Below are positions 44,361-52,805 of a stretch of 64,000 bases of DNA, piece by piece; the first letter of the stretch is position 1, and every line of letters starts with the position of its first letter. The translations under genes were made by a program, and so were the position numbers. The stretch is from SIG673 sp045653945 (GTDB lineage: Bacteria; Bacillota; Clostridia; Oscillospirales; CAG-272): the NCBI GenBank assembly GCA_045653945.1, contig JAZOML010000066.1, positions 46,181-110,180 on the forward strand. The letters are read 5' to 3'. The notes under the pieces are model-generated. The model made no database searches and had not been told where the DNA came from. It was given only the letters and a program-made list of their open reading frames with translations.

Positions 44361-44732
44361 TTAAATCTCCGCTATAACCTCAACTTCAACGAGAACGTCC
44401 TTAGGTAGCTGCTTTGCCGCTACGCAGGAACGCGCAGGCTTTGATACGAAATATGAACCGTAAACGGCATTAAACGCCGCAAAATCCTCCATATTTTTAA
44501 GGAAACAGGTGGTCTTTACAACGTTTTCAAGTCCAACCTCTGCCGCTGCAAGAACAGCCTTTAAGTTTTCGCAAACCTGCTTTGTTTGTCCCTCAATGTC
44601 GGTAGCCTCAACGTTTCCTGTTGCAGGGTTGATTGCAATTTGTCCCGAGGTGAAAACAAGGTTTCCCACCTTCATAGCCTGAGAGTAAGGCCCAATAGCC
44701 TCAGGTGCGTTTTTGGTATATATCTTTTCCAT
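44361..44732 (-). CDS. ridA: 2-iminobutanoate/2-iminopropanoate deaminase (RidA/YjgF)
   Basis: 123 residues, standard. It opens KNAPEAIGPYSQAMKVGNLVFTSGQ and has the key Arg in SKPARSCVAAKQLPKD and Glu in VLVEVEVIAE. It destroys reactive enamine/imine intermediates released by PLP dehydratases. It lies 16 bases after ilvA on the same strand, that is, next to the very enzyme that makes its substrate. Confidence 0.95.
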   Translation of the reverse strand: MEKIYTKNAPEAIGPYSQAMKVGNLVFTSGQIAINPATGNVEATDIEGQTKQVCENLKAVLAAAEVGLENVVKTTCFLKNMEDFAAFNAVYGSYFVSKPARSCVAAKQLPKDVLVEVEVIAEI

Positions 44733-44748
44733 ATTAAATTCCTTTCAA

Positions 44749-45942
44749 TTATACGAGTCTGAAGCCCTGAGCCTTAAGCGCATCGCTTATTTGCTCAATG
44801 TGTGCGTGGTTTCTCGTTTCAATAGTAAGACGCAAAAAGCAACCGTTAATGTCAGCCGTTTCGCTGGAACGCTCGTGATGAACGGAAACAACGTTACCGC
44901 CGCAGGAAGCGATAATTTCGGAAACAGTCATAAGCTGACCGGGCTTATCCATAAGCTCGATGCAAAGCGTACAGTTTCTGCCCGAGGTCATAAGACCGCG
45001 CTTGATAACTCTGCTCAGTATTGTAACGTCGATATTACCGCCCGAAACAACTGCAACGACCTTTTTACCCTTAATATCAACCTTGTTAAAGAGAATAGCC
45101 GCAATAGAGGTTGCACCCGCACCCTCAGCAATCATCTTGTGTTGCTCGATAAGGGTGAGGATTGCGGTGGAAATTTCGTCCTCGGTAACGGTTACAATCT
45201 CGTCAACGTACTCCGAAATAAGCTTAAAGGTGTTTTCACCCGGCTCCTTAACCGCAATACCGTCCGCAATGGTGGAAACAGAGGGAAGACGCTCGATTTT
45301 ACCGCTCTTTATTGAATTGTACATACTCGGAGCCCCCGCGGCCTGAACACCGTAAACCTTGATAGAGGGCTTGAGCTTCTTAAGAGCAAAAGCAACACCC
45401 GAAATGAGTCCGCCGCCGCCAATCGGAACGACAACCGCGTCAATATCATCAAGCTCTTCAAGGATTTCAAGACCGATAGTACCCTGACCTGCGATAACGT
45501 TTTCGTCATCAAACGGGTGAACAAATGTATAGCCCTTTTCATCGCGAAGACGGAGTGCCTCACGGTAAGCATCGTCGTAAACACCCTTTACCATATTAAC
45601 CTCAGCACCGTAGCTCTTGGTAGCCTCGACCTTGGAAATAGGTGCGCCGTCGGGAAGACATATAAGCGACTTTATTCCGTATTTTGATGCAGCAAGAGCA
45701 ACACCCTGTGCGTGATTTCCCGCCGAGCAGGCAATAACACCGTGAGATTTTTCCTCCTCGGTGAGCTGGCTTATCATATAACCTGCTCCGCGAACCTTAA
45801 AAGAACCGGTAACCTGTAGATTTTCCGGCTTGATGTAAAGGTCGCACTCGGGATTGATTTTAGGCGCTTTGATAAGGCTTGTCTGACGGACAACCTTTTT
45901 TAGCACGTGAGATGCGTGATAGATTTTATCAAGTGTAAGCAT
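44749..45942 (-). CDS. ilvA: Threonine ammonia-lyase (threonine dehydratase)
   Basis: 397 residues. PLP Lys in VTGSFKVRGAGYMI; Gly loop PIGGGGLISGVAFAL; C-terminal ACT-like domain (about 325-397, LCIELMDKPGQLMTVSEI). It converts threonine to 2-oxobutanoate and ammonia. The length with one ACT domain matches the single-ACT form common in Firmicutes. The start is the ATG at 45942: GGAG lies 8 bases upstream, and the promoter at 45977-46005 rules out the longer reading. Probably co-transcribed with ridA. Confidence 0.94.
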   Translation of the reverse strand: MLTLDKIYHASHVLKKVVRQTSLIKAPKINPECDLYIKPENLQVTGSFKVRGAGYMISQLTEEEKSHGVIACSAGNHAQGVALAASKYGIKSLICLPDGAPISKVEATKSYGAEVNMVKGVYDDAYREALRLRDEKGYTFVHPFDDENVIAGQGTIGLEILEELDDIDAVVVPIGGGGLISGVAFALKKLKPSIKVYGVQAAGAPSMYNSIKSGKIERLPSVSTIADGIAVKEPGENTFKLISEYVDEIVTVTEDEISTAILTLIEQHKMIAEGAGATSIAAILFNKVDIKGKKVVAVVSGGNIDVTILSRVIKRGLMTSGRNCTLCIELMDKPGQLMTVSEIIASCGGNVVSVHHERSSETADINGCFLRLTIETRNHAHIEQISDALKAQGFRLV

Positions 45943-45976
45943 TATAATTACTCCAATAAATAATAAACTAAAAAGC

Positions 45977-46005
45977 ATTATACTACTTTTTTAAGAAAAA
46001 GTCAA
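45977..46005 (-). promoter_or_regulatory. ilvA-ridA promoter
   Basis: On the minus strand TTGACT-N17-TATAAT. The expected transcript start near 45970 agrees with translation from 45942. Confidence 0.75.
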
Positions 46006-46068
46006 TAATTATTTTATAAAACGAATAAAAATTCAGTAAAAAAGACTGTTTTTTGCGACAAAATGTAC

Positions 46069-46097
46069 TTGCATTATACTAAATTTTATGATACAAT
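46069..46097 (+). promoter_or_regulatory. Promoter of the nucleoside hydrolase gene
   Basis: TTGCAT-N17-TACAAT, 33 bases before the ATG at 46131. Confidence 0.65.
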
Positions 46098-46130
46098 GTA
46101 TATAACGACTTATAAAAAGGACGAAAAACT

Positions 46131-47063
46131 ATGATAGAATTTATACTTGACAGTGACGTTGGCTCTGATGCCGATGATATAATGGCGTTTGCATACCTTG
46201 CAAATATGCAAAAGAAAGATGTTCTTACCGTTAAGGCAATAACACATAGCCAAACGGCAAAGGACGGCCCCGCACTTATTCGCTCATTTTTCAGAACGGT
46301 AGGACTTGATGTGCCTGAGGTAGGCACAATGGTCGGTGGTACTCCTTTTACCGATTATTACTGTGAAAAAACCTGCAAGGTATTTGCAACAGAAGAGGAC
46401 TATGCACCTTGCGACACTGCGGTAAGAGTTCTTCGCCGTGCCCTTGCATCAAGCCAAAAGGCAGTGCTTTGTGCAATCGGTCCACTTACCAATATCGGTG
46501 CACTCTTTGTAAGTGAGGGCGACGACATCAGTCCGCTCAGCGGTGCAGAGCTTGTAAAAGAAAAATGTGAAAAAATGATACTTATGGCTGGGTGCTTTGT
46601 TACTGACGAAAAAGGCGACAGGATGCCCGAATTTAACGTTAAGCTAGACGCTCCTGCTTCCATTAACGCAGTTAAAAATTGCCCTGTGCCGATAGTTTTC
46701 CTGCCCTTTGAAACAGGATTTAATATTAATAGCGGCAAGGCGGTAACCGACAAATTTGGTGAAGGAAACGTGTTGTCAAAGGTTTTTACCGAATATCCGC
46801 ATAAACGCAATGGAAATAATCACTCTTGGGATCCCGCAACAGTAGTTTATGCTATTGAAGGCTGCCGTGAATTTTTCAAGGAAAGTGAAAAGGGAACTGT
46901 TACGGTTGATGAAATCGGAAGAACCTTCTTTACTCCCGATGTAAACGGAAAGCACTGCTACCTTACTGTGAACGTACCTGAGGACAAGACCGAGCAAGAG
47001 ATAAAGGACGCTTGCGGTAAGTACCTTGATAATAATGCAATTGAACTTTATGAAAATCTATAA
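46131..47063 (+). CDS. Inosine-uridine preferring nucleoside hydrolase-like protein
   Basis: 310 residues, standard length. The N-terminal Asp cluster FILDSDVGSDADDIMAF is the calcium-binding motif of the family (usually DxDxGxDD; here with one extra residue in the loop). Later motifs are IGPLTNIGALF and NVKLDAPASINAVKN, and a late His-Asp-like SWDPATVVYA, all where the family has them. It would release ribose from nucleosides for salvage. The modified first motif leaves some doubt about substrate. Confidence 0.82.
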   Translation: MIEFILDSDVGSDADDIMAFAYLANMQKKDVLTVKAITHSQTAKDGPALIRSFFRTVGLDVPEVGTMVGGTPFTDYYCEKTCKVFATEEDYAPCDTAVRVLRRALASSQKAVLCAIGPLTNIGALFVSEGDDISPLSGAELVKEKCEKMILMAGCFVTDEKGDRMPEFNVKLDAPASINAVKNCPVPIVFLPFETGFNINSGKAVTDKFGEGNVLSKVFTEYPHKRNGNNHSWDPATVVYAIEGCREFFKESEKGTVTVDEIGRTFFTPDVNGKHCYLTVNVPEDKTEQEIKDACGKYLDNNAIELYENL

Positions 47064-47086
47064 ATAGATAAAAAGAGCAATTAATT

Positions 47087-48103
47087 ATGATAAATAAGTT
47101 AGAAAATGCGCTACCTGATATACTTGTGTCGTATTCGCAGTATATGCGTGTAGTAAAAAACAGAGCTCCAAGAACAGTGGAACAGTACGAAAACGATATT
47201 ATTTTATTCCTTTGCTATGTAAAGGCAACCTTTGACGGAGACTCCACCAATCCTGAATATTACACCAAAATTGATATTTCGGTTGTTGATGCTGAATTTA
47301 TGTCAAGGATAAGAGAGGAGCATATTTATTCCTTTCTCAGCTACATAGCCGATGAGCGAGGCAATAAGGCGGGTGCAAGAGCAAGAAAGCTTACCGCTAT
47401 AAAATCCTTTTTTAAATATCTCACCGTTGTTGTACGCAAGGTTAAGGAAAACCCTGCAAAGGATATTGATGCGCCTCAAAGACGTGCGGCACTGCCTAAA
47501 TTCCTTTCTCTTGACGAATCGTTAGCTTTGCTTGAAGCAGTAAATAACGATACAAATTCAAATACTAAGGAAAGAGATTACGCAATTTTAACGCTCTTTT
47601 TAAACTGCGGTATGCGACTTTCCGAGCTTGTCGGTATCAATTTAAAGGATTTTGATAAAGATTTCACTCAGGTAAGAGTTCTCGGAAAAGGCTCAAAGGA
47701 ACGTATGATTTACCTCAATACGGCCTGTAAGGAGGCAATTCTTGCTTATCTTCCTATACGTAATGCCGACACGCAAATTAAGGATAAAAACGCATTGTTT
47801 ATCAGCACCCGTCAGCACAACCGTATAAGCAAAAAGACAGTGCAGTGGCTTGTTAAAAAGTATCTTGGACTTGCAGGTCTTGAAAACAAGCACTATTCCA
47901 CCCATAAACTTCGCCACACCGCCGCAACACTTATGTATAGAACAGGGAAAGTTGACGTTCGTGTACTCAAGGATATTCTTGGACACGAGCAGCTTAATAC
48001 TACGCAAATTTACACCCATGTAAGCGATGAAAGTATGCGCGAGGCTATGATGGAAAATCCACTTGCAACAGTTAAACCAAAGGATAATAAGGACGAAGAT
48101 TAA
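47087..48103 (+). CDS. Tyrosine recombinase XerC/XerD-type
   Basis: 338 residues. The N-terminal SAM-like DNA-binding domain covers about 1-115. The catalytic set is complete: Arg in NCGMRLSELVGI, Lys in GKGSKERMIYL, HxxR in STHKLRHTAATL, His in ILGHEQLNTTQ and Tyr in QIYTHVS. Xer proteins resolve chromosome dimers at dif; this length is a little more than XerD (~300). No att-like repeats, phage or integron genes flank it, so a housekeeping role is more likely than integration. Confidence 0.9.
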   Translation: MINKLENALPDILVSYSQYMRVVKNRAPRTVEQYENDIILFLCYVKATFDGDSTNPEYYTKIDISVVDAEFMSRIREEHIYSFLSYIADERGNKAGARARKLTAIKSFFKYLTVVVRKVKENPAKDIDAPQRRAALPKFLSLDESLALLEAVNNDTNSNTKERDYAILTLFLNCGMRLSELVGINLKDFDKDFTQVRVLGKGSKERMIYLNTACKEAILAYLPIRNADTQIKDKNALFISTRQHNRISKKTVQWLVKKYLGLAGLENKHYSTHKLRHTAATLMYRTGKVDVRVLKDILGHEQLNTTQIYTHVSDESMREAMMENPLATVKPKDNKDED

Positions 48104-48122
48104 AATAAATAATTATATATAG

Positions 48123-48160
48123 GAACGCTCCGTGATTTTCACGGAGCGTTCGGTTGTTTT
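48123..48160 (+). terminator. Terminator after the Xer gene
   Basis: A 13-bp perfect stem GAACGCTCCGTGA/TCACGGAGCGTTC, loop TTT, followed after GG by TTGTTTTTG. The T run is slightly displaced. Confidence 0.75.
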
Positions 48161-48203
48161 TGAGGCTTTTGACAAAAAACGCCAAAATAGGAGAATAAAA
48201 CGT

Positions 48204-49199
48204 ATGAATTTTAAAAAATTGATATATTCCGTATCACCGAAAATACTTGCAAGAGTCGTTTCGCTCGTTCTTGCGCTTGTAGTTGCATTGCTTTGTATAC
48301 GCATAGGGTATTTTGTAGACGGCGACGAGAGTGAGGTAAAACCGAACGTTCAAAACGGTCAGGAAAATTCCGAAGCTACTGAAAACACCGAAGAAAACGA
48401 AACGAATAAGCCGACAAACGAAGCATTTAATCGTGAAAACGCAGCAAATATCGGCTCGGTTGTCGCCTCACGCGGCGCAGTGGTATGTTCACTTACGGAC
48501 AGACTTTTATTAGCCGATAAATTTTCAGATACCCCAATTTCATCAGGAGATGCAGTAGTCTTTGCTGTTTCACTTATGACGGTAAAAGCAGCAAATGAAG
48601 GTAAAATTTCTCTAACAGACGAGGCAGTTTGCCCTGCCTCAGCAGCCCAAAGCTCGGGTTACAGTGTATCCGCTCATATTTTGCCGATAGGTCGCCGTAT
48701 GCAAATTATTGATATACTTAAATGTATGCTTTTTCAAGGTGGAACGTCATTTGCAATAACACTTGCAGTACACATAAGCGGAAGTGTTGAAAAATTTACT
48801 ATCGAAATGAACGAATACTTATCTACACTTGGATTATCCTGTGAATTTTCCGACCCTTGCGGTGATAAAGAAACAATGATAAGTCCTCATGATTTTGCGG
48901 TACTTATGAAGCATTTTTGTAACGAATCGGTTTTAAAGGAAATTTTTAAGTCAAATACGCCTGTCAGTATTTCCGTTGGTCAAGGGGTTGACTTGTTAGT
49001 TAAAAACGATTTCTTTACCACTGTATGCACACCGTATCAGGCAAAAAATGATGGCATTTCAGGTGGTAAAATATGCAAAAACGGTGTTGGGGTTGTACTA
49101 TTTAATAAATCAGATAAGGATTATCTTGTTATTGTTATGGGGAGCATTGAACCATTTTCTGATATTTTAATGCTTTATAGCGCCTACGTGCTTGTTTGA
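48204..49199 (+). CDS. Membrane-anchored S11 carboxypeptidase-like protein lacking the active site
   Basis: 331 residues from the ATG preceded by TAGGAG. A membrane anchor (about 15-38) and an acidic Asn/Glu/Thr linker (about 40-80) lead into a penicillin-binding fold that resembles DacF. All three motifs seem lost: S-x-x-K is replaced around FAVSLMTVK (120-128), S-x-N by FQGGTS (177-182), and K-T-G by GGKICKNG (287-294). It is therefore probably a structural or regulatory pseudoenzyme rather than an active carboxypeptidase. The hydrophobic core is well kept, so it is unlikely to be a decaying gene. Its end overlaps the convergent flippase gene by 16 bases. Confidence 0.7.
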   Translation: MNFKKLIYSVSPKILARVVSLVLALVVALLCIRIGYFVDGDESEVKPNVQNGQENSEATENTEENETNKPTNEAFNRENAANIGSVVASRGAVVCSLTDRLLLADKFSDTPISSGDAVVFAVSLMTVKAANEGKISLTDEAVCPASAAQSSGYSVSAHILPIGRRMQIIDILKCMLFQGGTSFAITLAVHISGSVEKFTIEMNEYLSTLGLSCEFSDPCGDKETMISPHDFAVLMKHFCNESVLKEIFKSNTPVSISVGQGVDLLVKNDFFTTVCTPYQAKNDGISGGKICKNGVGVVLFNKSDKDYLVIVMGSIEPFSDILMLYSAYVLV

Positions 49200-50674
49200 T
49201 GCTTAAAAACCTGTAATGCTCCCGTAATCATAAGCAATATTGCGTAAATTATTATTGAAACAAGCATTAGAACGAAAAGCGGAATTGCATTTCCCTGTGT
49301 GCAAATTCCCGAAACTGTTATGCTGCAGGCAAGGGGCATAATAAAATGTAAAAATACGTTTATTTTAGGCTTAATCATTAAAAATAGCCGTCCAAAGCTG
49401 AAAAAGCAGTTAAGACACTCGCATAGATAAAGTGATGCTATAAAGCCGTAAATTCCAAATTTAGGTATCAGAATTATAGCGAAAATAACGCTTAAAAAAG
49501 CATCAATTATATTAACCCTCATTACGTAATTTTGCTTATCAAGTCCCTTTAACATACCGTCAGATATGTGGTCAAGATACATAAAAAATACAAGCGGAGC
49601 TAGTATTTTTAGATAATGTCCTGCTTCGTTGCTTTTGTAAATTGAAATGGCAAGCTTGTCGGCAAAGCAACCGACAAGAGCCGAACAGCCGATACCGTAA
49701 ATCAAGGCAAATACAAGCCCCTTTGTAACAGTTTTTTTGATACTTTCCTTGCTTTCTTTTGCCGACACTCTTGCACTGAGCTCGGAAATGGTTATTGAGG
49801 CAAACGATGTAAGCAATGCCATAGGGTAAAGTAGAATAGGTAATGCCATACCCGAAACAATACCGTACTGCGCCAGTGCAGACTCGCCATCAAGTCCACT
49901 TGCACGAAGCCCAACGGGGATAATCAAATGCTCAGCGGTAGTCAGAGCGGAGCGAATTAAGGCGCTTATAGCTATGGGAACAGTGATAGAAAGAAAACGC
50001 TTTTTAAAGTAAATATTTGCTTTACCTATCGGGTAGTTTTTCTTATCAAGCGTATAAAAAATGTAGAGTATAAGAAATGAAAGCGCCTCTGAGGATGCGT
50101 TGCAAATAACCAGAATAAGACATAGCATTTCAGTACTTGAATCAGCAAAAAAACTTAGTGCAATAAGCGTTGAGGCAATTCTTATAAACTGCTCAAAAAG
50201 AGATGTAAAAGCGCTTCTTGATATCTTTTTTACTCCGTTAAAATATCCGTGAAGGGCATTTGAGAGTGCGATAAACGGAAGTGCAAACGAAAGTGCTCTA
50301 AGTGAAGGGACTGTTCGGCTATCACCAATAAGCGAGCAACCGAGAAACGGTGCGAGAATAAACATAATTATCGACACCAAAAGTCCTGCTTTTAAACAGT
50401 ATGCAGTGCAGGAACGTACACTTGACCTGATACTGTCGGTGCGCCCACTTCCGTAGCACTCGGAAATAACCCTTACCGCACCTAAATTTATTCCGGCAGC
50501 CGAGGCGGTTACGGCAAATGCGTAGACGTTCATTATTTGCGTGTAAAGTCCCATAACCGCATTACCCGCAATAATAGAAAGCCTTGCGGAAAAGAATACG
50601 CCTGCGCTTCTTAAAAGCAGAGATGTAACGGTTAGCATCAGTCCATCACGAATGAAATCCTTACTTGAACGCAA
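49184..50674 (-). CDS. Polysaccharide/lipid flippase of the MATE/MOP superfamily (SpoVB-like)
   Basis: 496 residues with about 12-14 membrane segments. It opens DGLMLTVTSLLLRSAGVFFSAR, and the central region has YPMALLTSFASITISELSAR, both typical of SpoVB/MurJ-like proteins. Such proteins flip lipid-linked precursors (peptidoglycan or spore cortex lipid II). It lies 20 bases after the DUF4830 gene in the same direction. Which lipid it carries is not predictable. Confidence 0.88.
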   Translation of the reverse strand: MRSSKDFIRDGLMLTVTSLLLRSAGVFFSARLSIIAGNAVMGLYTQIMNVYAFAVTASAAGINLGAVRVISECYGSGRTDSIRSSVRSCTAYCLKAGLLVSIIMFILAPFLGCSLIGDSRTVPSLRALSFALPFIALSNALHGYFNGVKKISRSAFTSLFEQFIRIASTLIALSFFADSSTEMLCLILVICNASSEALSFLILYIFYTLDKKNYPIGKANIYFKKRFLSITVPIAISALIRSALTTAEHLIIPVGLRASGLDGESALAQYGIVSGMALPILLYPMALLTSFASITISELSARVSAKESKESIKKTVTKGLVFALIYGIGCSALVGCFADKLAISIYKSNEAGHYLKILAPLVFFMYLDHISDGMLKGLDKQNYVMRVNIIDAFLSVIFAIILIPKFGIYGFIASLYLCECLNCFFSFGRLFLMIKPKINVFLHFIMPLACSITVSGICTQGNAIPLFVLMLVSIIIYAILLMITGALQVFKHQTST

Positions 50675-50694
50675 CTTATATTACACTCCTTAGA

Positions 50695-51180
50695 TTACAG
50701 ATGCGTTTCACGCGAAAAACCGTGAATGAATCCATCGCTGCTTTCGGTACAAAGGTCTCCGCCGATAACTCTGCCACGATAAACGATAATGTTGGCAAAT
50801 ACTTTACCCTCGTATTCCGAATAGTTAGTTACCTCGTAGGTGTATCTTGTAACCTCTTTTCTTTTATATCTTGTAAGGTCAAGGCCCTGCATTTTTTGAA
50901 GCTCGTTGTAGCCTGTAAAGACGGTATCGAAGGTGCTTGGAATTACAACGTTTTTTTCTTCAATAGGAGTGGGATTTACCTCCCAACCGAATTGTCGCAA
51001 GAAATTAATTCTTGCGTTTTCATCCTTTACGTCGGTAAAGACTGCAGCTCCGTCGCTTGTAAATACTGATATAACGTCATTTTCGGGAATGAAAACAATA
51101 ATTGAAGCGCAAATAGCAACGGCAACTAAAATGCAGGCAAAAAGCTTTACAGTGCTCATTTTTACGGTGCGTATAAACAT
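50695..51180 (-). CDS. DUF4830 family membrane-anchored protein
   Basis: 161 residues. An N-terminal anchor (about 11-30, FACILVAVAICASIIVFI) precedes an extracellular domain with INFLRQFGWEV, EKNVVIPSTFDTVFTGYNELQ and GFIHGFSRE, which match DUF4830. The start is the ATG at 51180 because AGGA lies 8 bases before it; two earlier in-frame ATGs have poorer sites. It is co-oriented with the flippase gene. Such proteins are commonly near spore or envelope genes, but the function is unknown. Confidence 0.82.
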   Translation of the reverse strand: MFIRTVKMSTVKLFACILVAVAICASIIVFIPENDVISVFTSDGAAVFTDVKDENARINFLRQFGWEVNPTPIEEKNVVIPSTFDTVFTGYNELQKMQGLDLTRYKRKEVTRYTYEVTNYSEYEGKVFANIIVYRGRVIGGDLCTESSDGFIHGFSRETHL

Positions 51181-51248
51181 CTTGGTTTTCCTCATTTCTT
51201 TTTTTAAAAATCTATGAGAAAATAGCATAAATTATTCCAAAAATAAAA

Positions 51249-51269
51249 GCTCGGAGGTTGTCTCCGAGC
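51249..51269 (-). terminator. Terminator after the repeat lipoprotein gene
   Basis: An 8-bp stem GCTCGGAG/CTCCGAGC, 5-base loop; on the minus strand it is followed by TTTTATTTTT. It lies 13 bases after the stop codon. Confidence 0.82.
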
Positions 51270-51281
51270 CTTTTTGCTATA

Positions 51282-52805
51282 TTAAATTGCTTTGAAAAAT
51301 CCGTCTGCGACTTGCCACTCAGCTTTAATCCAACCAAGCTCCGACTCGCATTTTTCAAGAGTAAGCTCCAAAGGGTTTATTTTCGGATAGCTTAGACTTG
51401 TGTCCTCCAAACTGTAATCGGGGATATTTTTACCGTTGAGTGTAAAGGAGGCGGTAGAGGAATATGCTACCTTTTCGATGCTTGTGTTTTTTAGAGAGTA
51501 TGAATAGGAAAAAATTGCTCCGCAAAACATAACCTTGTTGTGAGTAGCAGTTACGTTGCCAAAAGCAAAGCAGCCCTTTATACTGAAATCGGGAGTGAAT
51601 ACGTTGTCTATTTCAGTACCAACCGCATTGATAACACCAAAGCCTGAGGCCGCAAAGCAAACGTTTATACCTGAGGTAAGAAATACGTCGGCAAGAGAGT
51701 AGCAATGTGTAAAATCCGCGTATGTGATAAGCGCCGCAATACCGCCTGCATAGGATGGGGTGTTGTTACCAATTACAGTAACGTTGTTTTTCAGAGAATA
51801 ACAGCGTGTAAAGGATACTCTATTGTTTGCGTGTTCACCGCCTGCTACGGCAACGATGCCACCTGCAAACGCTGCTCCGAAGGTTGAATTTATCGCTTTG
51901 TAATCGGTAACCTCGGCATAAACAGTGTTGTTTGCCTCACAAGATGTGAAGCAGGCGCCGGTTACGTGAGCTACAACTCCGCCCGCATAAGCAACTCCGA
52001 TAGTTGACGTAGCGCTTACCGAACCGTTTGCGGTACATCCGCTTATGACGGGATTGTTCATTGCATAAGCAACGATACCGCCACAGGTTGCTCTGTTTTG
52101 TGAGGGCTTAACCTCAAGCGTAGCATTTACGGTGCAGCCTGTTATTTGACCGCCGTCTATAATACCGCAAATGCCGCCTGCATAACCGTTGAAGAATTCG
52201 CTTTGTGCAGTGATTATACCGTTGACGGTGCATTCCGAAACGTTCGTGTTAATCATATAGCCTGCGATACCGCCTGCAACTGAAAAAGCGTAATTTTTAG
52301 TGGATGCAACAGCAATATCAACGTCAACGGTAAGCCCCTTAATTGTGGCGTCCTTGGTTACGGTAAATAAACCGCCGAAAACGTAGCTGCTCGCAAGAGA
52401 AGGACCAACGTATTCCTTGCTTGTGGTGGCCTTAACGGTAATCTTGTGCCCGTTTCCGTCAAACGTACCAAGGAACGGATGCTCGTGGCTACCAAACGGA
52501 ACAAAATCAGCATCATCGATTACTATATCGTTTTGTAAAACAAAAGTTCCATACTGAGTGAGCTTTTCCTTTAGCTCGGCGTAGGTTGAAACGTTAACCG
52601 TTGCATTTTTATCTCCCTCGTTTAGCGCAGGGGGAGTAGGCTCGGGAGGCGTTTGTGTACCCTCTTGCGAAATAAAACCCTCGAATTCGTCGTCCGTCTG
52701 CGGCGGCTCAGGAACGCTATCCTCATCGTCCGAACAGGACACAATCGGCAGCATAAGCATTAGTGTCGCAAGAAAAACAGCTAGAATTTTAAATCTTAAC
52801 TTCAT
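51282..52805 (-). CDS. Surface lipoprotein with GLUG-like beta-helix repeats
   Basis: 507 residues. The signal peptide ends in PIVSC, a lipobox with Cys at residue 25, so it is probably lipid-anchored outside the membrane. A Pro/Glu/Asp linker (about 26-65) follows. From about 150 to 440 there are at least six imperfect repeats of 40-50 residues with the pattern AGGIxG....xxxCxVNGxV (for example YAGGICGIIDGGQITGC and YAGGVVAHVTGACFTSC), typical of GLUG/right-handed beta-helix surface proteins. The regular cysteines are notable. It overlaps the yidC-like gene by 4 bases (ATGA), so translation is coupled. Function unknown; adhesion or envelope assembly are possible. Confidence 0.78.
   Translation of the reverse strand: MKLRFKILAVFLATLMLMLPIVSCSDDEDSVPEPPQTDDEFEGFISQEGTQTPPEPTPPALNEGDKNATVNVSTYAELKEKLTQYGTFVLQNDIVIDDADFVPFGSHEHPFLGTFDGNGHKITVKATTSKEYVGPSLASSYVFGGLFTVTKDATIKGLTVDVDIAVASTKNYAFSVAGGIAGYMINTNVSECTVNGIITAQSEFFNGYAGGICGIIDGGQITGCTVNATLEVKPSQNRATCGGIVAYAMNNPVISGCTANGSVSATSTIGVAYAGGVVAHVTGACFTSCEANNTVYAEVTDYKAINSTFGAAFAGGIVAVAGGEHANNRVSFTRCYSLKNNVTVIGNNTPSYAGGIAALITYADFTHCYSLADVFLTSGINVCFAASGFGVINAVGTEIDNVFTPDFSIKGCFAFGNVTATHNKVMFCGAIFSYSYSLKNTSIEKVAYSSTASFTLNGKNIPDYSLEDTSLSYPKINPLELTLEKCESELGWIKAEWQVADGFFKAI

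Noticed and set aside
47087..48103. Tyrosine recombinase as evidence of an integrated element
   Set aside because: No attachment-like repeats, phage, plasmid or cassette genes flank it, and the neighbours look like ordinary chromosomal genes.
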